DNA from: Lactobacillus sp.
Lineage (GTDB): Bacteria > Bacillota > Bacilli > Lactobacillales > Lactobacillaceae
DNA length: 64,000 nucleotides
Direction: 5' to 3'
Assembly: GCA_030455605.1 (NCBI GenBank)
Contig: JAKDPD010000003.1
Coordinates: forward strand, 1 to 64,000
Positions within the stretch are counted from its first letter, which is position 1. Every line of letters begins with the position of its first letter. Below, piece after piece: positions 26,410 to 37,518 of this stretch. Below the pieces are notes generated by a model. That model was not told the DNA's origin. It made no database searches and saw only the letters and a program-made list of their open reading frames with translations. The translations under genes were made by a program, and so were the position numbers.

Positions 26410-27233
26410 AAATAAGCCACCAATTCTGTTTCAGTTGTAATGGTCGTTGGAATATTTATCCCCTGAGCCATCAATTCGGACTTTAGTTGGTAAAAAAATG
26501 GTAAGGCAAGTCCTGACCGCTCCAGTAAGGCTGCCTTTTGAAAGACTTCAGCTGGTGTCCCAGTGGCTATTAATTGTCCATCATCAAGCACCAGCACCTG
26601 GTCGGCTAGATTCGCTTCATCCAGGTCATGAGTGATTGAAATAATGGTCAGGTGATCCTGCACCATCATTTTTCTCACAATATCAATGACCATTTTTCGA
26701 CCTTCAGGATCTAGCATTGCCGTTGCTTCATCTAAAATCATAATTTGCGGTTTAAGTGCCAAAACCCCGGCAATTGCTACCCGCTGTTTCTGGCCGCCAG
26801 AAAGATGACTTGGTTCCGCATCCGCGTAATCTGCCATGCCGACTTGAGCTAAAACCGCTGGAATTCGTCGTTGCATTTCCGCACGAGAAATCCCTCGATT
26901 CTCCAACCCAAAAGCCACATCATCAGCTACGGTTGCGCCAACAAACTGATGATCTGGGTTCTGGAAAACAATCCCCACATGCTTGCGCACTTCCCATACC
27001 GTTTCAGGCGTTAGCGGTAAGCCCGCAATCATAATTTGGGAATCCGGATTAGTAGGAAATAACAAGCCATCCAATAATTTAGAAACGGTCGATTTTCCTG
27101 ATCCATTATGACCAATCAAGGCCGTCCACGTACCCGCTTGTAGTGTTAAATTAAGGGCCTTCACAGCGGGCTGCTCAGCTTCAGGATAAGTGAAATCAAC
27201 CTGACTGAGCTTAATAATATCCTTTTGTTCCAT
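26385..27233 (-). CDS. ecfA1: ECF transporter ATP-binding protein EcfA1
   Basis: A 282-residue ABC ATPase. Walker A is [10 protein letters not shown], followed by Q-loop [14 protein letters not shown], signature [13 protein letters not shown], Walker [13 protein letters not shown] and switch histidine in SITHDLDEA. The start is the ATG at 27233 behind AGGTGG. An open frame to 27296 runs across the promoter region and is rejected. It is first in the ecf operon, about 174 bases after rplQ and behind a terminator, so it is transcribed separately from the alpha operon. Confidence 0.96.
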   Translation of the reverse strand: MEQKDIIKLSQVDFTYPEAEQPAVKALNLTLQAGTWTALIGHNGSGKSTVSKLLDGLLFPTNPDSQIMIAGLPLTPETVWEVRKHVGIVFQNPDHQFVGATVADDVAFGLENRGISRAEMQRRIPAVLAQVGMADYADAEPSHLSGGQKQRVAIAGVLALKPQIMILDEATAMLDPEGRKMVIDIVRKMMVQDHLTIISITHDLDEANLADQVLVLDDGQLIATGTPAEVFQKAALLERSGLALPFFYQLKSELMAQGINIPTTITTETELVAYLCQLNLNM

Positions 27234-27259
27234 ACAATCACCACCTACAAACTGCTCTA

Positions 27260-27274
27260 ATTTTAACAGAAAAA
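27260..27274 (-). promoter_or_regulatory. Extended -10 promoter of the ecf operon
   Basis: TTTTTCTGTTAAAAT on the minus strand contains TGTTAAAAT (extended -10), about 27 bases before the ecfA1 ATG. It is identical over 15 bases to the cysS promoter and likewise sits just behind a terminator. Confidence 0.5.
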
Positions 27275-27282
27275 TGGACAAA

Positions 27283-27313
27283 AAAAAATCATCCATGGCG
27301 AGGGGTGATTTTG
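27283..27313 (-). terminator. Terminator of the alpha operon (rplQ)
   Basis: On the minus strand AAAATCA / TGATTTT arms, plus an inner CC/GG pair with one mismatch, enclose an 8-base loop. The 3' arm leads into a T9 run. Confidence 0.75.
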
Positions 27314-27407
27314 GTCACCTAAGCTAGACTAAGCCGAAGCCATCATCCTCACGCTTATTCTCACTCTCATGGATAATTCTTAATACGTATTAAGTTCAGT
27401 TATTGGA

Positions 27408-27791
27408 TTAAACGAGTTCCAAGATAACCATTGGAGCGCCATCGCCTTGACGAGCTTTAGCTAACTTCATAATTCTGGTGTAACCACCATTACGATCTTT
27501 ATAACGTGGTGCAATATCACTGAAAAGCTTTTGCAATGCAGACTTAACCACAACTGCTTCTTTTTCTTCCTTAATATCAGCAATTTCGTTACGTACAAAT
27601 GCTGCAGCCTTACGACGAGCAGCTAAATCGCCATGTTTACCCAAAGTAATCATTTTTTCAGCGGTCTTGCGAATTTCTTTAGCACGAGTCTCAGTCGTCA
27701 CAATACGCTCTTTAATAATTAATTGGGTAGTCATTTCTCTAAGCATTGCTTTTCTATGAGCACTATCGCGACCTAATTTACGGTATGCCAT
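27408..27791 (-). CDS. rplQ: 50S ribosomal protein L17
   Basis: 127 residues, normal. [19 protein letters not shown] at the N-terminus and [22 protein letters not shown] near the C-terminus are diagnostic. It is the last gene of the alpha operon, directly after rpoA. Confidence 0.98.
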   Translation of the reverse strand: MAYRKLGRDSAHRKAMLREMTTQLIIKERIVTTETRAKEIRKTAEKMITLGKHGDLAARRKAAAFVRNEIADIKEEKEAVVVKSALQKLFSDIAPRYKDRNGGYTRIMKLAKARQGDGAPMVILELV

Positions 27792-27817
27792 GAGTTTGCC
27801 TCCTCTTTTTTCCTAAC

Positions 27818-28756
27818 TTAGTCCTCTTGACGGAATGATAACCCTAAGTCAGTTAATTTGTTCTTTACTTCTTCCAATGATTTACGTCCCAAATTTCGTA
27901 CGCGCATCATATCTGCTTCAGTCTTGTCTGTTAATTCTTGCAGCGTATTAATACCAGCGCGCTTCAAGCAGTTATAAGAACGAACAGAAAGATCAAGCTC
28001 TTCAATCGTCATTTCAAGCTTCTTTTCTTTCTTATCGTCTTCTTTTTCTACCATTACTTCGCTATATTGGGTATTTGCATCTGCAGATTCGAATACTTTA
28101 AAGTGTTCAACGAGAATTTTAGCAGCAAAACTAAGGGCGTCATTAGGTTTGATTGAACCATCAGTCCAAATCTCCAGAGTAAGCTTGTCGTAATCGTCTC
28201 TTTTACCGACACGAGTTGACTCAACCTGGTAATTTACCTTTTTGATTGGCGAATAGAGTGAATCAACTGGGATTACGCCAATCGGCATTTCATCAGTCTT
28301 ATTCTCACTCGCAGGAACATAACCACGCCCATTGTTGATAGCAATCTGCATATGTAAATGACCGCCTTGAGCCAGTGTACAAATATACTGATCAGGATTT
28401 AATACCTGGACATCTGCATCTACCTTTAAGTCATTGGCAGTAACAGTTGCTGGACCTTCAACGTCGAGTTCAATCACTTTTTGTTCATCCGCAAATGACT
28501 TCAGCTCAAGCTTCTTCAAATTCAGAATCATCTTCGTGACATCTTCTCGGACACCTTTAACGGTCGAGAACTCATGTAGCACACCATCAATTTGAACGTA
28601 AATTAAACCTGTTCCTGGGATAGAAGTTAATAACACTCTTCTCAGCGAATTACCCAAGGTCGTCCCAAAGCCACGTTCAAGTGGTTCAACAACAAATTTA
28701 CCGTAGGCTTCATCTTGTTCAATAACGGTAATATTTGGTTTTTCAAATTCAATCAT
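27818..28756 (-). CDS. rpoA: DNA-directed RNA polymerase subunit alpha
   Basis: A 312-residue subunit that nucleates core RNA polymerase assembly. The N-terminal dimerisation domain contains [22 protein letters not shown] and [15 protein letters not shown] charged linker (KEDDKKEKK) near 235 leads to the C-terminal domain with [19 protein letters not shown] and [13 protein letters not shown], which binds UP elements and activators. The ATG follows GAAAGGGG. It lies between rpsK and rplQ, as usual. Confidence 0.98.
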   Translation of the reverse strand: MIEFEKPNITVIEQDEAYGKFVVEPLERGFGTTLGNSLRRVLLTSIPGTGLIYVQIDGVLHEFSTVKGVREDVTKMILNLKKLELKSFADEQKVIELDVEGPATVTANDLKVDADVQVLNPDQYICTLAQGGHLHMQIAINNGRGYVPASENKTDEMPIGVIPVDSLYSPIKKVNYQVESTRVGKRDDYDKLTLEIWTDGSIKPNDALSFAAKILVEHFKVFESADANTQYSEVMVEKEDDKKEKKLEMTIEELDLSVRSYNCLKRAGINTLQELTDKTEADMMRVRNLGRKSLEEVKNKLTDLGLSFRQED

Positions 28757-28801
28757 TACTGGGCCCCTTTCAAAACGTAACGTCCTCCACTAAGGACAAG
28801 A

Positions 28802-29191
28802 TTAAACACGACGACGTTTTGGTGGTCTTGAACCATTGTGAGGAACGGGAGTCACGTCACGAATTGCAGTAATCTCAATACCAGTAGCTTGAAGTGAACG
28901 GATTGCCGACTCACGACCAGAACCAGGTCCCTTAACTGAAACCTCAACATGCTTCATCCCTTGATCCATCGCAGTTTTAGCAGCAGCTTCAGCAGCCATT
29001 TGTGCAGCAAATGGTGTTGATTTACGACTGCCCTTGAAACCTAATGCACCAGCTGAAGACCAAGCTACTGCGTTGCCTTGAACATCAGTAATCATGACTA
29101 AAGTATTATTGAACGTTGAGTGAATATGAGCCACACCATTTTCGACATGCTTCTTCACACGACGCTTACGTGCTGTTTTGTTTGCAGGCAT
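28802..29191 (-). CDS. rpsK: 30S ribosomal protein S11
   Basis: 129 residues. The family core [10 protein letters not shown]-like region reads [16 protein letters not shown], followed by [20 protein letters not shown] and the C-terminal [18 protein letters not shown]. The ATG at 29191 follows GGAGG with 7 bases; a TTG one codon upstream would add a methionine but is less well placed. Confidence 0.98.
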   Translation of the reverse strand: MPANKTARKRRVKKHVENGVAHIHSTFNNTLVMITDVQGNAVAWSSAGALGFKGSRKSTPFAAQMAAEAAAKTAMDQGMKHVEVSVKGPGSGRESAIRSLQATGIEITAIRDVTPVPHNGSRPPKRRRV

Positions 29192-29217
29192 CAAAAAACC
29201 TCCTTATAATCTAAAAT

Positions 29218-29568
29218 TTAACGGCTTCTCTTTGAGCCCTTACGAGTATGAGCATTGTTCTTCGTGTTTTGACCACGAACCGGTAGCCCACGACGATGAC
29301 GAATACCACGATATGAACCAATATCAACGAGACGTTTAATGTTCATACTGATCTGACGGCGTAAGTCACCTTCTACTCGGTACTTATCAACTTCTGCACG
29401 AAGTTTTTCTTGGTCATCTGGTGTTAAGTCTTTAGAACGAACGTCTTCAGAAACGCCAGAATCAGCACAGATCTTCTTAGCAGTAGTCTCACCGATACCG
29501 TAAATATAAGTTAGAGCAATAACGACTCTTTTTTCTCTTGGTAGGTCTACACCTGCAATACGTGCCAT
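29218..29568 (-). CDS. rpsM: 30S ribosomal protein S13
   Basis: 116 residues, with [30 protein letters not shown] and [20 protein letters not shown] all present. The C-terminal tail is shorter (TRKGSKRSR) than the KKK-ending tail of some lactobacilli, but intact. It reaches into the 30S P site and the intersubunit bridge. It lies between rpmJ and rpsK. Confidence 0.98.
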   Translation of the reverse strand: MARIAGVDLPREKRVVIALTYIYGIGETTAKKICADSGVSEDVRSKDLTPDDQEKLRAEVDKYRVEGDLRRQISMNIKRLVDIGSYRGIRHRRGLPVRGQNTKNNAHTRKGSKRSR

Positions 29569-29589
29569 ATATTTGCACCTCCTATTTTA

Positions 29590-29706
29590 TTAACCTTGAC
29601 GTTGCTTGTGCTTGGGATTTGCTGCGCAAATTACCATGACACGGCCATGTCTCTTGATAACTTTACAATGTTCACACATTGGTTTAACAGATGGTCTAAC
29701 CTTCAT
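29590..29706 (-). CDS. rpmJ: 50S ribosomal protein L36
   Basis: A 38-residue protein. Its zinc ribbon ligands are complete (Cys11, Cys14, Cys27, His33), seen in [18 protein letters not shown] and NPKHKQRQG. It occupies the conserved place between infA and rpsM. ATG at 29706 follows GGAGG. Confidence 0.97.
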   Translation of the reverse strand: MKVRPSVKPMCEHCKVIKRHGRVMVICAANPKHKQRQG

Positions 29707-29717
29707 GTTTCCCTCCG

Positions 29718-29939
29718 TTATTTAATAAATCGATACGTAATTCTGCCCTTTGTCAAATCATATGGAGAAAGTTCGACAGTAACCCGATCCCCAGGTAAAA
29801 TCCGAATATAATGCATTCTAATTTTACCAGAAACATGAGCCAAAATCTCAGCTCCGTTTTCTAATTGCACCTTAAACATAGCATTAGGCAAAGTATCAAT
29901 GACTTTACCCTCTACCTCAATGACATTATCTTTTGCCAA
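29718..29939 (-). CDS. infA: Translation initiation factor IF-1
   Basis: A 73-residue S1/OB-fold factor that fills the 30S A site during initiation. Diagnostic text is [24 protein letters not shown] and [22 protein letters not shown]. Initiation is at TTG (29939) behind GGAGG, with the usual [10 protein letters not shown] following. It is the first gene after an internal promoter of the spc/alpha region. Confidence 0.97.
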   Translation of the reverse strand: MAKDNVIEVEGKVIDTLPNAMFKVQLENGAEILAHVSGKIRMHYIRILPGDRVTVELSPYDLTKGRITYRFIK

Positions 29940-29976
29940 AAAGTTATCCTCCGGAATTAACTAGTCACACTTGGAA

Positions 29977-30004
29977 ATTATAACACGGTTAAAACATATT
30001 TCAA
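29977..30004 (-). promoter_or_regulatory. Internal promoter ahead of infA
   Basis: TTGAAA (29999-30004) and TATAAT (29977-29982) on the minus strand are 16 bases apart, with an extended TGTTATAAT. This is the best promoter match in the ribosomal region. It would drive infA-rpmJ-rpsM-rpsK-rpoA-rplQ apart from the upstream spc genes. Confidence 0.75.
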
Positions 30005-30006
30005 TT

Positions 30007-30663
30007 TTAATTGATCTTTGATAGGACAGCATCAACTGCTGCAAATACAACATCAGGACCTTGTTCACCATTGATAACAGTCAACAAACCTTGTTTTTGA
30101 TAGAAGTCCTTCAAAGGCGCATTCATTTTTTCATTTACTTCAAGCCGATTTTTAACCACTTCTGGTTTGTCATCTTCACGCTGATAAAAAGTATGAGCAC
30201 CACACCGATCGCAAGTTCCTTCAACCCGAGGCTTTTTAGTGAACTTGTTATAGGTAGCACCACACTGCTTACACATAAACCGGGCTGATAAACGATTAAT
30301 CAAAACTTTTTCCGTTGCTTCAAGTGCAATCACACTGCTTAAAGGCTTGTTTAAACGATCTAGGATATCCGTAAGTAACTCTGCTTGCGCAGTTGTTCTA
30401 GGAAAACCATCCAAGATAAAGCCAGCAACAATGTCCGGCTGACTTAACCGTTCTTCAACCAATTTGGCCGTCACTTCGTCCGGTACCAAATTACCTTTAT
30501 CCATGAAGCCTTTGGCCTCAAGACCAACTGGGGTCTTGTTTGCCATGGCTTCCCTAAACATATCTCCAGTTGAAATATGTGTTAAGTGATACTTGTCAAC
30601 AATTCGCTCTGAGGCAGTTCCTTTACCAGCACCTGGCAAGCCTAATAGTATTAAGTTAATCAT
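30007..30663 (-). CDS. adk: Adenylate kinase
   Basis: A 218-residue enzyme interconverting ATP + AMP and two ADP. The P-loop GLPGAGKGT is at residues 8-16. The LID domain carries a Cys4 zinc site (CKQCG and CDRCG), usual in Gram-positives. [15 protein letters not shown] is the NMP-binding signature. The start is the ATG at 30663 behind AGGAAC; codons up to 30693 overlap the secY end and lack a site. It follows secY by 10 bases. Confidence 0.97.
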   Translation of the reverse strand: MINLILLGLPGAGKGTASERIVDKYHLTHISTGDMFREAMANKTPVGLEAKGFMDKGNLVPDEVTAKLVEERLSQPDIVAGFILDGFPRTTAQAELLTDILDRLNKPLSSVIALEATEKVLINRLSARFMCKQCGATYNKFTKKPRVEGTCDRCGAHTFYQREDDKPEVVKNRLEVNEKMNAPLKDFYQKQGLLTVINGEQGPDVVFAAVDAVLSKIN

Positions 30664-30673
30664 TTTGAAGTTC

Positions 30674-31969
30674 CTATCTAATGAATCCGACATACTCCCG
30701 CTTCATGAGCAGGCCCTTGACCTGTCTTGAAAGTTCAAGTACCACACCAATGACAATCAACAAACTAGTCCCACCTAAACCGATTGAACTGGGTAAATCC
30801 CAAATATTCGTTGCTAGCTGGGGTAGTAATGCAACTAGTCCTAAAAATACGGAGCCGACCGTTGACAGTCGAATCAATATTTTAGAAACATACTCCTGGG
30901 TATTCTTTCCTGGCCAAACACTAGGTATATAGGCCCCTTGTTTCGTCAAATTTTCTGATAGCTTTTCAGGATTTACCTGAACAAAAGCATAGAAGAAAGT
31001 AAACAAAACAATTAATAAGGTATAGATAATCACACCTGGAGTGGTTTGCAAGCTGAAGATTTGTGTCATCACTTGATACCATTGCTGATCACTTTGCGTG
31101 TTTTGGAATAGCAACAAAATTGTCGCAGGTGTCACAATAAATGAACTGGCAAAGATAACCGGAATAACTCCAGACACATTAACTTTTAAGGGTAGAAAAC
31201 TTTCAGAACCGCTAACCGTCGCTCTTCTCGTATATTGAATCGGGATACGACGATCAGCTTGTTCAACCCATGTCACCAACTTGATAACAATCAAGATGGC
31301 AATAATGATTCCGATGAAGAACAAAATGCCTTGTAAACGATCACTTGCACTCGCATTGAGTACATTTTCTTGGAAAATTGACACAATACCATTGGGAAAG
31401 CGTGCAATAATACCTGCAAAGATGATGACTGACACGCCATTTCCTAGGCCTTTATCAGTAATCTCGTCTCCCAACCAGGTAAGCAACATCGTGCCACCGG
31501 TCATAATAATTGCAATTTCAGCATAAGTTAGTGGCGACTGTGTCTTGACTAACCCATACGAAGTTAAAGCGTTAAATCCAAGGGTAATCCCAATACTCTG
31601 AACAAAAGCCACTACTAATGTTAAGTAACGAGTCACTTGATTGGTCTTACGCCGCCCCACTTCACCTTGTTTTCCCCATTCAACCATCGTTGGCACAATG
31701 TCCATCTGCAATAATTGAATGACAATCTGCGCAGTAATATAGGGCGAAACTCCTAATGAAAAAATTGAATAGTTATCAAGTCCACCACCAGATACAGTAT
31801 CTAGCATGGGAACTAAACCAGTCTGTGCAACCTGATTAATCGCTTTGGCATCTACACCTGGAACAGCGATATTAGCACCGATCCGATATAACAAAAGGAT
31901 AAAGAGCGTGAAATATAATTTTGAACGAATTTCTTTATCCTTCAAGGCGTTCTTCAAGGTCGAAAACAT
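30674..31969 (-). CDS. secY: Protein translocase subunit SecY
   Basis: A 431-residue channel of the Sec translocon with ten membrane helices. [23 protein letters not shown] is the N-terminal helix region; [23 protein letters not shown] and the C-terminal [16 protein letters not shown] are typical. The plug region [14 protein letters not shown] follows helix 1. Its ATG shares a base with the rplO stop (TAATG), coupling the two. Confidence 0.97.
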   Translation of the reverse strand: MFSTLKNALKDKEIRSKLYFTLFILLLYRIGANIAVPGVDAKAINQVAQTGLVPMLDTVSGGGLDNYSIFSLGVSPYITAQIVIQLLQMDIVPTMVEWGKQGEVGRRKTNQVTRYLTLVVAFVQSIGITLGFNALTSYGLVKTQSPLTYAEIAIIMTGGTMLLTWLGDEITDKGLGNGVSVIIFAGIIARFPNGIVSIFQENVLNASASDRLQGILFFIGIIIAILIVIKLVTWVEQADRRIPIQYTRRATVSGSESFLPLKVNVSGVIPVIFASSFIVTPATILLLFQNTQSDQQWYQVMTQIFSLQTTPGVIIYTLLIVLFTFFYAFVQVNPEKLSENLTKQGAYIPSVWPGKNTQEYVSKILIRLSTVGSVFLGLVALLPQLATNIWDLPSSIGLGGTSLLIVIGVVLELSRQVKGLLMKREYVGFIR

Positions 31970-32409
31970 TAGATCACCTCAACATTACCGCCAGCGGCTT
32001 CAACTGCTTTTTTAGCAGCTTCAGAAGCCTTGTTAACCTTAACCGTTAACTTAGCCTTTAATTCACCACTAGCTAGTAACTTAGCGCCGGCTAAATCTTT
32101 CTTGATAATGCCGGCCTTTTTAAGATCTTCAACAGTAACAACTGCTCCATCTGAAAACTGATTTAAATCAGTTAATGAAACAATAGCATATTCTTTACGG
32201 TTAACATTCTTGAATCCACGTTTAGGCATAGTTCTAAACAATGGCATTTGACCACCTTCAAAACCTAAACGCGTGTGACCACCTTGACGAGCCAATTGAC
32301 CCTTTTGACCACGACCAGAAGTTTTACCGAAACCACTAGAAGTACCACGACCTACGCGTTTCTTAGCACGACGGGAGCCTTCTGCAGCATGTAATTCATG
32401 AAGCTTCAT
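31969..32409 (-). CDS. rplO: 50S ribosomal protein L15
   Basis: 146 residues. The Gly/Arg-rich N-terminal extension ([23 protein letters not shown]) that threads into 23S rRNA is intact, followed by [18 protein letters not shown]. It lies between rpmD and secY. Confidence 0.98.
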   Translation of the reverse strand: MKLHELHAAEGSRRAKKRVGRGTSSGFGKTSGRGQKGQLARQGGHTRLGFEGGQMPLFRTMPKRGFKNVNRKEYAIVSLTDLNQFSDGAVVTVEDLKKAGIIKKDLAGAKLLASGELKAKLTVKVNKASEAAKKAVEAAGGNVEVI

Positions 32410-32429
32410 TAATTAGGTACCTCCTGTAA

Positions 32430-32615
32430 TTATTTAGTAATCTCTTCAACAGAGATCAAGTGAGCAATTTTAAGTAATGCCCCACGAGTAGCACTATTGT
32501 CAGGGAGGACAACAGTACTATTTACCTTACCTAAACCTAAGGCACTTACGACCTTACGTTGGTTAGGAAGACGGTGGGCAACACTTCTAATTAAAGTAAT
32601 CTTTAAATCAGTCAT
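32430..32615 (-). CDS. rpmD: 50S ribosomal protein L30
   Basis: 61 residues. The family pattern is [32 protein letters not shown]. It is small but complete and sits in the conserved rpsE-rpmD-rplO order. Confidence 0.97.
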   Translation of the reverse strand: MTDLKITLIRSVAHRLPNQRKVVSALGLGKVNSTVVLPDNSATRGALLKIAHLISVEEITK

Positions 32616-32626
32616 CTATGTTCTCC

Positions 32627-33142
32627 CTAATCTTCTAAACTCTTAGCAGATTGACGTAGCTTCAAGACATCTTCACGAGTCTTTAACTTCGTTAACCCAT
32701 CAATCGTCGCACGTACGACATTGATTGGACTGTTTGAGCCAAGTGACTTAGAAGTGATGTCAGCAATCCCAGCCATATCCATAACGATACGGGTGGCACC
32801 ACCGGCAGCAACACCGGAACCTTTTTCAGCTGGCTTAAGTAAAACATTACCTGAACCAAAGTGACCAATCACTTCATGAGGAATGGTACTGCCAACAGTT
32901 GGAACCTTGATCATGTTCTTCTTGCCGGCTTCAACAGCCTTACGGATAGCTTCTGGAACTTCTTGAGCCTTACCAGTACCAAAGCCAACGCGGCCCTTCT
33001 TATCTCCAACGACTACAAGGGCTGCAAATCTCATGCGACGTCCACCCTTAACAACCTTGGAAATACGGTTAACGGTAACTAATTGGTCTTCGATATCGTC
33101 TTTAGGTCTACGATCTTTACGAGAATCGTTACGGTTTGCCAT
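32627..33142 (-). CDS. rpsE: 30S ribosomal protein S5
   Basis: 171 residues. The N-terminal double-stranded RNA-binding-like domain contains [30 protein letters not shown]. The C-terminal domain has [18 protein letters not shown]. The residues of the spectinomycin-contact loop (KVVKGG) look wild type. Confidence 0.98.
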   Translation of the reverse strand: MANRNDSRKDRRPKDDIEDQLVTVNRISKVVKGGRRMRFAALVVVGDKKGRVGFGTGKAQEVPEAIRKAVEAGKKNMIKVPTVGSTIPHEVIGHFGSGNVLLKPAEKGSGVAAGGATRIVMDMAGIADITSKSLGSNSPINVVRATIDGLTKLKTREDVLKLRQSAKSLED

Positions 33143-33159
33143 GTGTTAATTCTCCTTTC

Positions 33160-33519
33160 CTAGAATACTAATCCGTTTTCACGTGCAGCTTCAGCTAAAG
33201 CTTGGATACGACCATGGTATAAATAACCACTTCTGTCAAAGACAACCGTAGTAATCTTCTTAGCCTTAGCAGCTTCAGCAATCGCCTTACCAACAGCCTT
33301 GGCTTGATCAGCCTTAGTAGTTTCTTGAGAAACAGACTTTGTAACAGTTGAGGCACTTGCGAGCGTTACACCCTCTACATCATCAATTAATTGAGCGTAG
33401 ATGTTCTTGTTTGAACGGAAAACACTTAAGCGTGGGCGCTCAGCAGTACCAGAGATCTTTCCGCGAATACGTTTATGACGCTTTAAGCGTAATTTGTTTT
33501 TATCTGGTTTTGAAATCAC
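33160..33519 (-). CDS. rplR: 50S ribosomal protein L18
   Basis: 119 residues. [34 protein letters not shown] is diagnostic, as is the C-terminal [24 protein letters not shown]. It binds 5S rRNA together with L5. Confidence 0.98.
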   Translation of the reverse strand: MISKPDKNKLRLKRHKRIRGKISGTAERPRLSVFRSNKNIYAQLIDDVEGVTLASASTVTKSVSQETTKADQAKAVGKAIAEAAKAKKITTVVFDRSGYLYHGRIQALAEAARENGLVF

Positions 33520-33544
33520 AATTTCACCTCAAAATAATCTTTTA

Positions 33545-34075
33545 TTACTTACCAGTCTTACCTTCCTTGCGACGTACATATTCGTCAACATAACGAATAC
33601 CTTTACCCTTATAAGGCTCAGGACTACGAACCGCACGGATTTCAGCTGCAAATTGACCAACGTCTTGTTTTGAAATACCTTCAACATCAACGTCAGTAGC
33701 AGAAGTGGCTTTAACAGAAACCCCTTCTGGTGCTTTTAACACAACTGGATGTGAGTAACCAACGTTTAAAGTAATCTCGCTACCCTTGGCAACAGCCCGG
33801 TAACCAACACCGATTAACTTCAAACTCTTCTTATAACCATCAACTACGCCTTCGATCATCGAAGCCAAGTTAGCTCTTTCAGTACCATGAATTGCTTTAT
33901 CATTTTCATTAGCACGTGAAAAGTTAATCTTGTTATCTTTTTCTTCGAACTTGATACGAGGATCAAAATGACGTGTGATTTCACCCTTAGGGCCCTTAAC
34001 GGTGATGTTCTCACCATCTTTGGTAACAGTGACACCTTTGGGTACTTCAATAGTCTTTAAACCAATACGACTCAT
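33545..34075 (-). CDS. rplF: 50S ribosomal protein L6
   Basis: 176 residues. The duplicated L6 fold is seen: [14 protein letters not shown] with KGPKGE in the first half, and [26 protein letters not shown] in the second. It lies near the GTPase-associated region of the 50S subunit. Confidence 0.98.
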   Translation of the reverse strand: MSRIGLKTIEVPKGVTVTKDGENITVKGPKGEITRHFDPRIKFEEKDNKINFSRANENDKAIHGTERANLASMIEGVVDGYKKSLKLIGVGYRAVAKGSEITLNVGYSHPVVLKAPEGVSVKATSATDVDVEGISKQDVGQFAAEIRAVRSPEPYKGKGIRYVDEYVRRKEGKTGK

Positions 34076-34100
34076 TGACTGTTCTCCTTTCTGTCAGATA

Positions 34101-34499
34101 TTACCAGATATAGGCAATAACTTCGCCGCCGACATTCTTCTGTCTTGCTTCCTTATCGGTGATAAGACCAGCAGACGTCGAAACGATAGCAATCCCCAAA
34201 CCATTGAGAACTTTAGGCAAACTTTCAGCACCAACATAATTTCTAAGACCAGGCTTAGAAATACGCTTTAAACCTGAAATAACACGTTCCCCATTAGGAC
34301 CATATTTCAAGTCAATCTTGATGATACCTTGTTTGTTATCATCGGTAACTTCGTAGTTACGGATGAAGCCTTCATTCTTCAAAATTTCTGAAATTGACTT
34401 CTTGATATTTGATGCAGGAATTTCAACTGAACCGTGTTTAGCCATATTGGCATTGCGGATTCTAGTCAAGTAATCTGCGATTGGATCTGTCATAACCAT
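34101..34499 (-). CDS. rpsH: 30S ribosomal protein S8
   Basis: 132 residues. [20 protein letters not shown] starts the protein, and [33 protein letters not shown] ends it, both as expected. It is an early-binding 16S rRNA protein and often the translational repressor of spc operons; that control is not shown here. Confidence 0.98.
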   Translation of the reverse strand: MVMTDPIADYLTRIRNANMAKHGSVEIPASNIKKSISEILKNEGFIRNYEVTDDNKQGIIKIDLKYGPNGERVISGLKRISKPGLRNYVGAESLPKVLNGLGIAIVSTSAGLITDKEARQKNVGGEVIAYIW

Positions 34500-34524
34500 T
34501 TAATTCTATCCTCCTAACCGTATA

Positions 34525-34710
34525 TTACCAACTAGCCTTCTTAAGACCAGGAATTTGACCCTTGTGTGCCAATTCCTTTAAGCAGATACGGCACAACCCG
34601 AACTTACGGTATACAGAATGTGGACGGCCACATCTCTCACAACGGGTATAAGCCCGTGATGAGAATTTAGCAGGACGTGAATTTCTGATTTTTTGTGATG
34701 TTTTAGCCAT
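34525..34710 (-). CDS. rpsN: 30S ribosomal protein S14 type Z
   Basis: A 61-residue zinc-binding form. The four ligands are Cys24, Cys27, Cys40 and Cys43 (CERCGRP...CRICLK). It is the primary S14 of the spc operon in Firmicutes; a zinc-free paralogue, if any, is not in this window. Confidence 0.98.
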   Translation of the reverse strand: MAKTSQKIRNSRPAKFSSRAYTRCERCGRPHSVYRKFGLCRICLKELAHKGQIPGLKKASW

Positions 34711-34722
34711 TAATGTCCTCCA

Positions 34723-35265
34723 TTACTTGGTAAAAGGCATACCAAATTGACTTAAAAGCTCATGAGCTTCTTCATCAGTGTTGGCAGTAGTAACGATAAC
34801 AATGTCCAAGCCTCTGGTCCGATTGACTTTATCGAAGTCAATTTCTGGAAAGATTAATTGTTCCTTAATCCCCAAAGTATAATTTCCACGACCATCAAAT
34901 GAACGGCTAGAAACACCACGGAAGTCACGAACACGAGGAAGTGATACATTGACTAACTTGTATAAGAAGTCGTACATTCTATCATTTCTCAAGGTTACTT
35001 TAGCACCAATTGCCATACCTTCACGTAAACGGAAGTTAGCGATTGACTTCTTTGCCTTAGTAATCAGTGGCTTTTGGCCTGAAATCAGTTGCAATTCTGC
35101 AACAGCTTCGTCCAAGTTTTTCGCATTTGAGACAGCGTCACCAACACCCATATTTAAAACGATCTTTTCAATCTTGGGAACTTGCATGGATGACTTGTAG
35201 TTAAACTTTTCTTCCATTGCTGGAACAAACTTTTCTTTGTATTGTTGAGCTAAAATACTTGCCAT
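34723..35265 (-). CDS. rplE: 50S ribosomal protein L5
   Basis: 180 residues. Features are [41 protein letters not shown] and the [28 protein letters not shown] ending. It binds 5S rRNA and bridges to the 30S head. Confidence 0.98.
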   Translation of the reverse strand: MASILAQQYKEKFVPAMEEKFNYKSSMQVPKIEKIVLNMGVGDAVSNAKNLDEAVAELQLISGQKPLITKAKKSIANFRLREGMAIGAKVTLRNDRMYDFLYKLVNVSLPRVRDFRGVSSRSFDGRGNYTLGIKEQLIFPEIDFDKVNRTRGLDIVIVTTANTDEEAHELLSQFGMPFTK

Positions 35266-35279
35266 TTGTGTCCTCCCTT

Positions 35280-35519
35280 CTACTTGTCTTCTTTAGTTGC
35301 CTTAGCAACAACCTTAACATTGGAAGCATGGATTGAACCTTCACGTTCAACGACACCACCATTTTGGTTGGTTTGTGAAGGTTTTTGATGCTTCTTAATG
35401 ACGTTAACGCCCTTAACAACCACACGGTCCTTCTTAGCATCAACTGCTAAGACCGTACCTTCTTTGCCTTTATCTTTGCCGGCAATTACTTTAACTTTGT
35501 CACCATTTTTAACAAACAT
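35280..35519 (-). CDS. rplX: 50S ribosomal protein L24
   Basis: 79 residues. The KOW motif region is [20 protein letters not shown], followed by [20 protein letters not shown] and [14 protein letters not shown]. It ends there with KATKEDK, so the longer tail of about 20 residues found in many Firmicutes is absent. I recall the same short form from the Lactobacillus delbrueckii/acidophilus group, so this is a lineage trait rather than a truncation. Confidence 0.97.
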   Translation of the reverse strand: MFVKNGDKVKVIAGKDKGKEGTVLAVDAKKDRVVVKGVNVIKKHQKPSQTNQNGGVVEREGSIHASNVKVVAKATKEDK

Positions 35520-35535
35520 GCGCGCACCTCACTTC

Positions 35536-35904
35536 TTATAAAACTTCAGGAGCAAGAGAAACGATCTTCATGAAGTCGCCATCACGTAATTCACGTGCAA
35601 CGGGTCCAAAGATACGTGTCCCACGAGGGCTCTTGTCTGCATTAATAATTACAGCTGCATTTTCATCAAACTTGATGTATGAACCGTCTTCACGACGGGC
35701 ACCTGATTTGGTTCTCACAATAACAGCCTTAACGACGTCACTCTTTTTGACAACGCCACCTGGTGTTGCTTGCTTAACAGCAGCTACTACGATATCACCG
35801 ATATTACCGGTCTTACGCTTAGATCCACCTAATACTCTGACAACCAATAATTCTCTGGCACCAGAGTTGTCGGCAACCTTTAAACGAGATTCGTTTTGAA
35901 TCAC
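35536..35904 (-). CDS. rplN: 50S ribosomal protein L14
   Basis: 122 residues. [20 protein letters not shown], the [30 protein letters not shown] block and the [12 protein letters not shown] end are all typical. First gene of the classical spc operon, here read through from rpsQ. Confidence 0.98.
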   Translation of the reverse strand: MIQNESRLKVADNSGARELLVVRVLGGSKRKTGNIGDIVVAAVKQATPGGVVKKSDVVKAVIVRTKSGARREDGSYIKFDENAAVIINADKSPRGTRIFGPVARELRDGDFMKIVSLAPEVL

Positions 35905-35930
35905 TGTGGAATCCTCCCCTCACTACGCAA

Positions 35931-36197
35931 TTAAATAGATTTCTTAACAATCTTAACTAGACGGAAGCGCTTTGTACGAGACAATGGACGAGTTTCCATG
36001 ATACGAACAGTATCGCCAATCTTTGCTTCGTTGTTTTCGTCTTGTGCGTAGTATTTCTTGGAATACTTAATCCGCTTCTGGTATGTTGGGTGATCCTTAT
36101 AAGTATCAACAACAACCGTAATGGTTTTGTCCATCTTGTCAGAAATGACGCGTCCTTGATAAACGTGACGACGATTTCTTTCGATTGATTCGCTCAA
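35931..36197 (-). CDS. rpsQ: 30S ribosomal protein S17
   Basis: 88 residues, an OB-fold primary 16S rRNA binder. [20 protein letters not shown] and [24 protein letters not shown] are diagnostic. It lies between rpmC and rplN. Confidence 0.98.
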   Translation of the reverse strand: MSESIERNRRHVYQGRVISDKMDKTITVVVDTYKDHPTYQKRIKYSKKYYAQDENNEAKIGDTVRIMETRPLSRTKRFRLVKIVKKSI

Positions 36198-36215
36198 GTT
36201 AATAACTCCCTTCCG

Positions 36216-36413
36216 TTAGTTGTTTTCTAGTTCTTTTTCGCTCAAAATTGTCTTAATCTTGGCGATGTTCTTACGGACTTTATGCAAGCGAGCAGTATTT
36301 TCTAATTGACCAGTTGCTTGTTGAAAACGTAAATTAAAAAGTTCAGCTTTATATTGCTTCTCTTTTTCAACCATTTGATCAGTGGTTAATGCTCTGATTT
36401 CTTTAGCCTTCAT
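36216..36413 (-). CDS. rpmC: 50S ribosomal protein L29
   Basis: 65 residues from the ATG at 36413, where the normal N-terminus KAKEIRAL begins and AGGTGG lies 8 bases upstream. A GTG four codons earlier is also open. The helical hairpin includes [34 protein letters not shown]. The start lies within the last codons of rplP, so the two are coupled. It sits by the polypeptide exit tunnel. Confidence 0.95.
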   Translation of the reverse strand: MKAKEIRALTTDQMVEKEKQYKAELFNLRFQQATGQLENTARLHKVRKNIAKIKTILSEKELENN

Positions 36414-36843
36414 TAGATTCGCCACCTACTTCCGAACTTTTAATAACAAACTTACATCTGATTGGTAGCTTAGTTGACGCAAGACGTAGGGCTTCACGAG
36501 CAACGCTTTCAGAAACGCCACCAACCTCAAACATAATCTTTTCACGTTTAACAACGGCTACCCAACCTGCAGGTGCACCCTTACCAGAACCCATCCGGAC
36601 ACCAACACCTTTAGCAGTGTAGGACTTTTGAGGGAAGATACGAATCCAAACTTTACCGCCACGGTTCATGTAACGGGTCATAGCAACACGCGCAGCTTCA
36701 ATCTGACGGTTACTAATCCAATGTGACTCAAGGGCTTTAAGACCATATTCACCAAAGGCAATGGTCTTGCCACCCTTAGCAGCACCACGCATCTTACCAC
36801 GGAATTCTCGGCGGTGTTTTACACGTTTTGGTACTAAAGGCAT
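36403..36843 (-). CDS. rplP: 50S ribosomal protein L16
   Basis: 146 residues. [20 protein letters not shown], then [30 protein letters not shown], and [26 protein letters not shown] are all canonical. Its ATG shares one base with the rpsC stop (TAATG). It helps to form the A-site side of the 50S subunit. Confidence 0.98.
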   Translation of the reverse strand: MPLVPKRVKHRREFRGKMRGAAKGGKTIAFGEYGLKALESHWISNRQIEAARVAMTRYMNRGGKVWIRIFPQKSYTAKGVGVRMGSGKGAPAGWVAVVKREKIMFEVGGVSESVAREALRLASTKLPIRCKFVIKSSEVGGESNEG

Positions 36844-37505
36844 TATTTGTTTCCTCCCTTCTTAGGTTGGTTCTTACGAGTTGGTAAAATTTCGCCACGG
36901 TTAACCCAGACACGAACACCAATCTCACCATAAGTCGTATATGCATTGACCCACGCATAATCAATATCAGCTCTAAGTGTTTGCAAAGGTACACGACCTT
37001 CTGTATGCCATTCTCGACGAGCCATATCAGCACCGTTTAAACGACCAGAAGTCTGAATCTTAATACCTTTGGCACCAGCACGCATTGATCTTTGAGTTGC
37101 TTGACGCATTGCACGTCTAAAAGCAATCCGTGCTTCCAATTGACGTGCAACACTATCAGCAGTCAATTCAGCATCTAAATCAGGCTTTTTGATTTCAACA
37201 ATATTAATATGAACTTGCTTTTGAGTTAAAGCATTTAACTCTTGACGTAAAGTTTCAACTTCTGCGCCACCCCTACCAATAACCATTCCTGGCTTAGCAG
37301 TATGAACGGAAATATTGATACGGCTAGCAGCACGTTCAATTTCTACAGTAGAAACAGAGGCATCCTTTAACTTCTTTGAAATGAACTTTCGAATACGAAG
37401 GTCTTCATTTAAGGTTTCTTTGTACCCTCTGTCAGCATACCATTTTGATTCCCAATTGCGGATAACGCCAAGACGGAAACCATTTGGGTTAATCTTTTGA
37501 CCCAT
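36843..37505 (-). CDS. rpsC: 30S ribosomal protein S3
   Basis: 220 residues. [24 protein letters not shown] begins the protein. The KH domain shows [15 protein letters not shown] near residue 75-90. The C-terminal domain ends with the family [15 protein letters not shown]. It lines the mRNA entry channel. Confidence 0.98.
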   Translation of the reverse strand: MGQKINPNGFRLGVIRNWESKWYADRGYKETLNEDLRIRKFISKKLKDASVSTVEIERAASRINISVHTAKPGMVIGRGGAEVETLRQELNALTQKQVHINIVEIKKPDLDAELTADSVARQLEARIAFRRAMRQATQRSMRAGAKGIKIQTSGRLNGADMARREWHTEGRVPLQTLRADIDYAWVNAYTTYGEIGVRVWVNRGEILPTRKNQPKKGGNK

Positions 37506-37518
37506 TAATATACCTCCC

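Noticed and set aside
29218-29568. S13 C-terminus lacks the usual KKK ending
   Set aside because: The conserved body is intact and the tail still is basic; short S13 tails occur in related lactobacilli.
35280-35519. L24 seems 20 residues too short
   Set aside because: The same short form is known to me from Lactobacillus sensu stricto, and the stop codon is followed by normal spacing to rplE, so this is a lineage trait.
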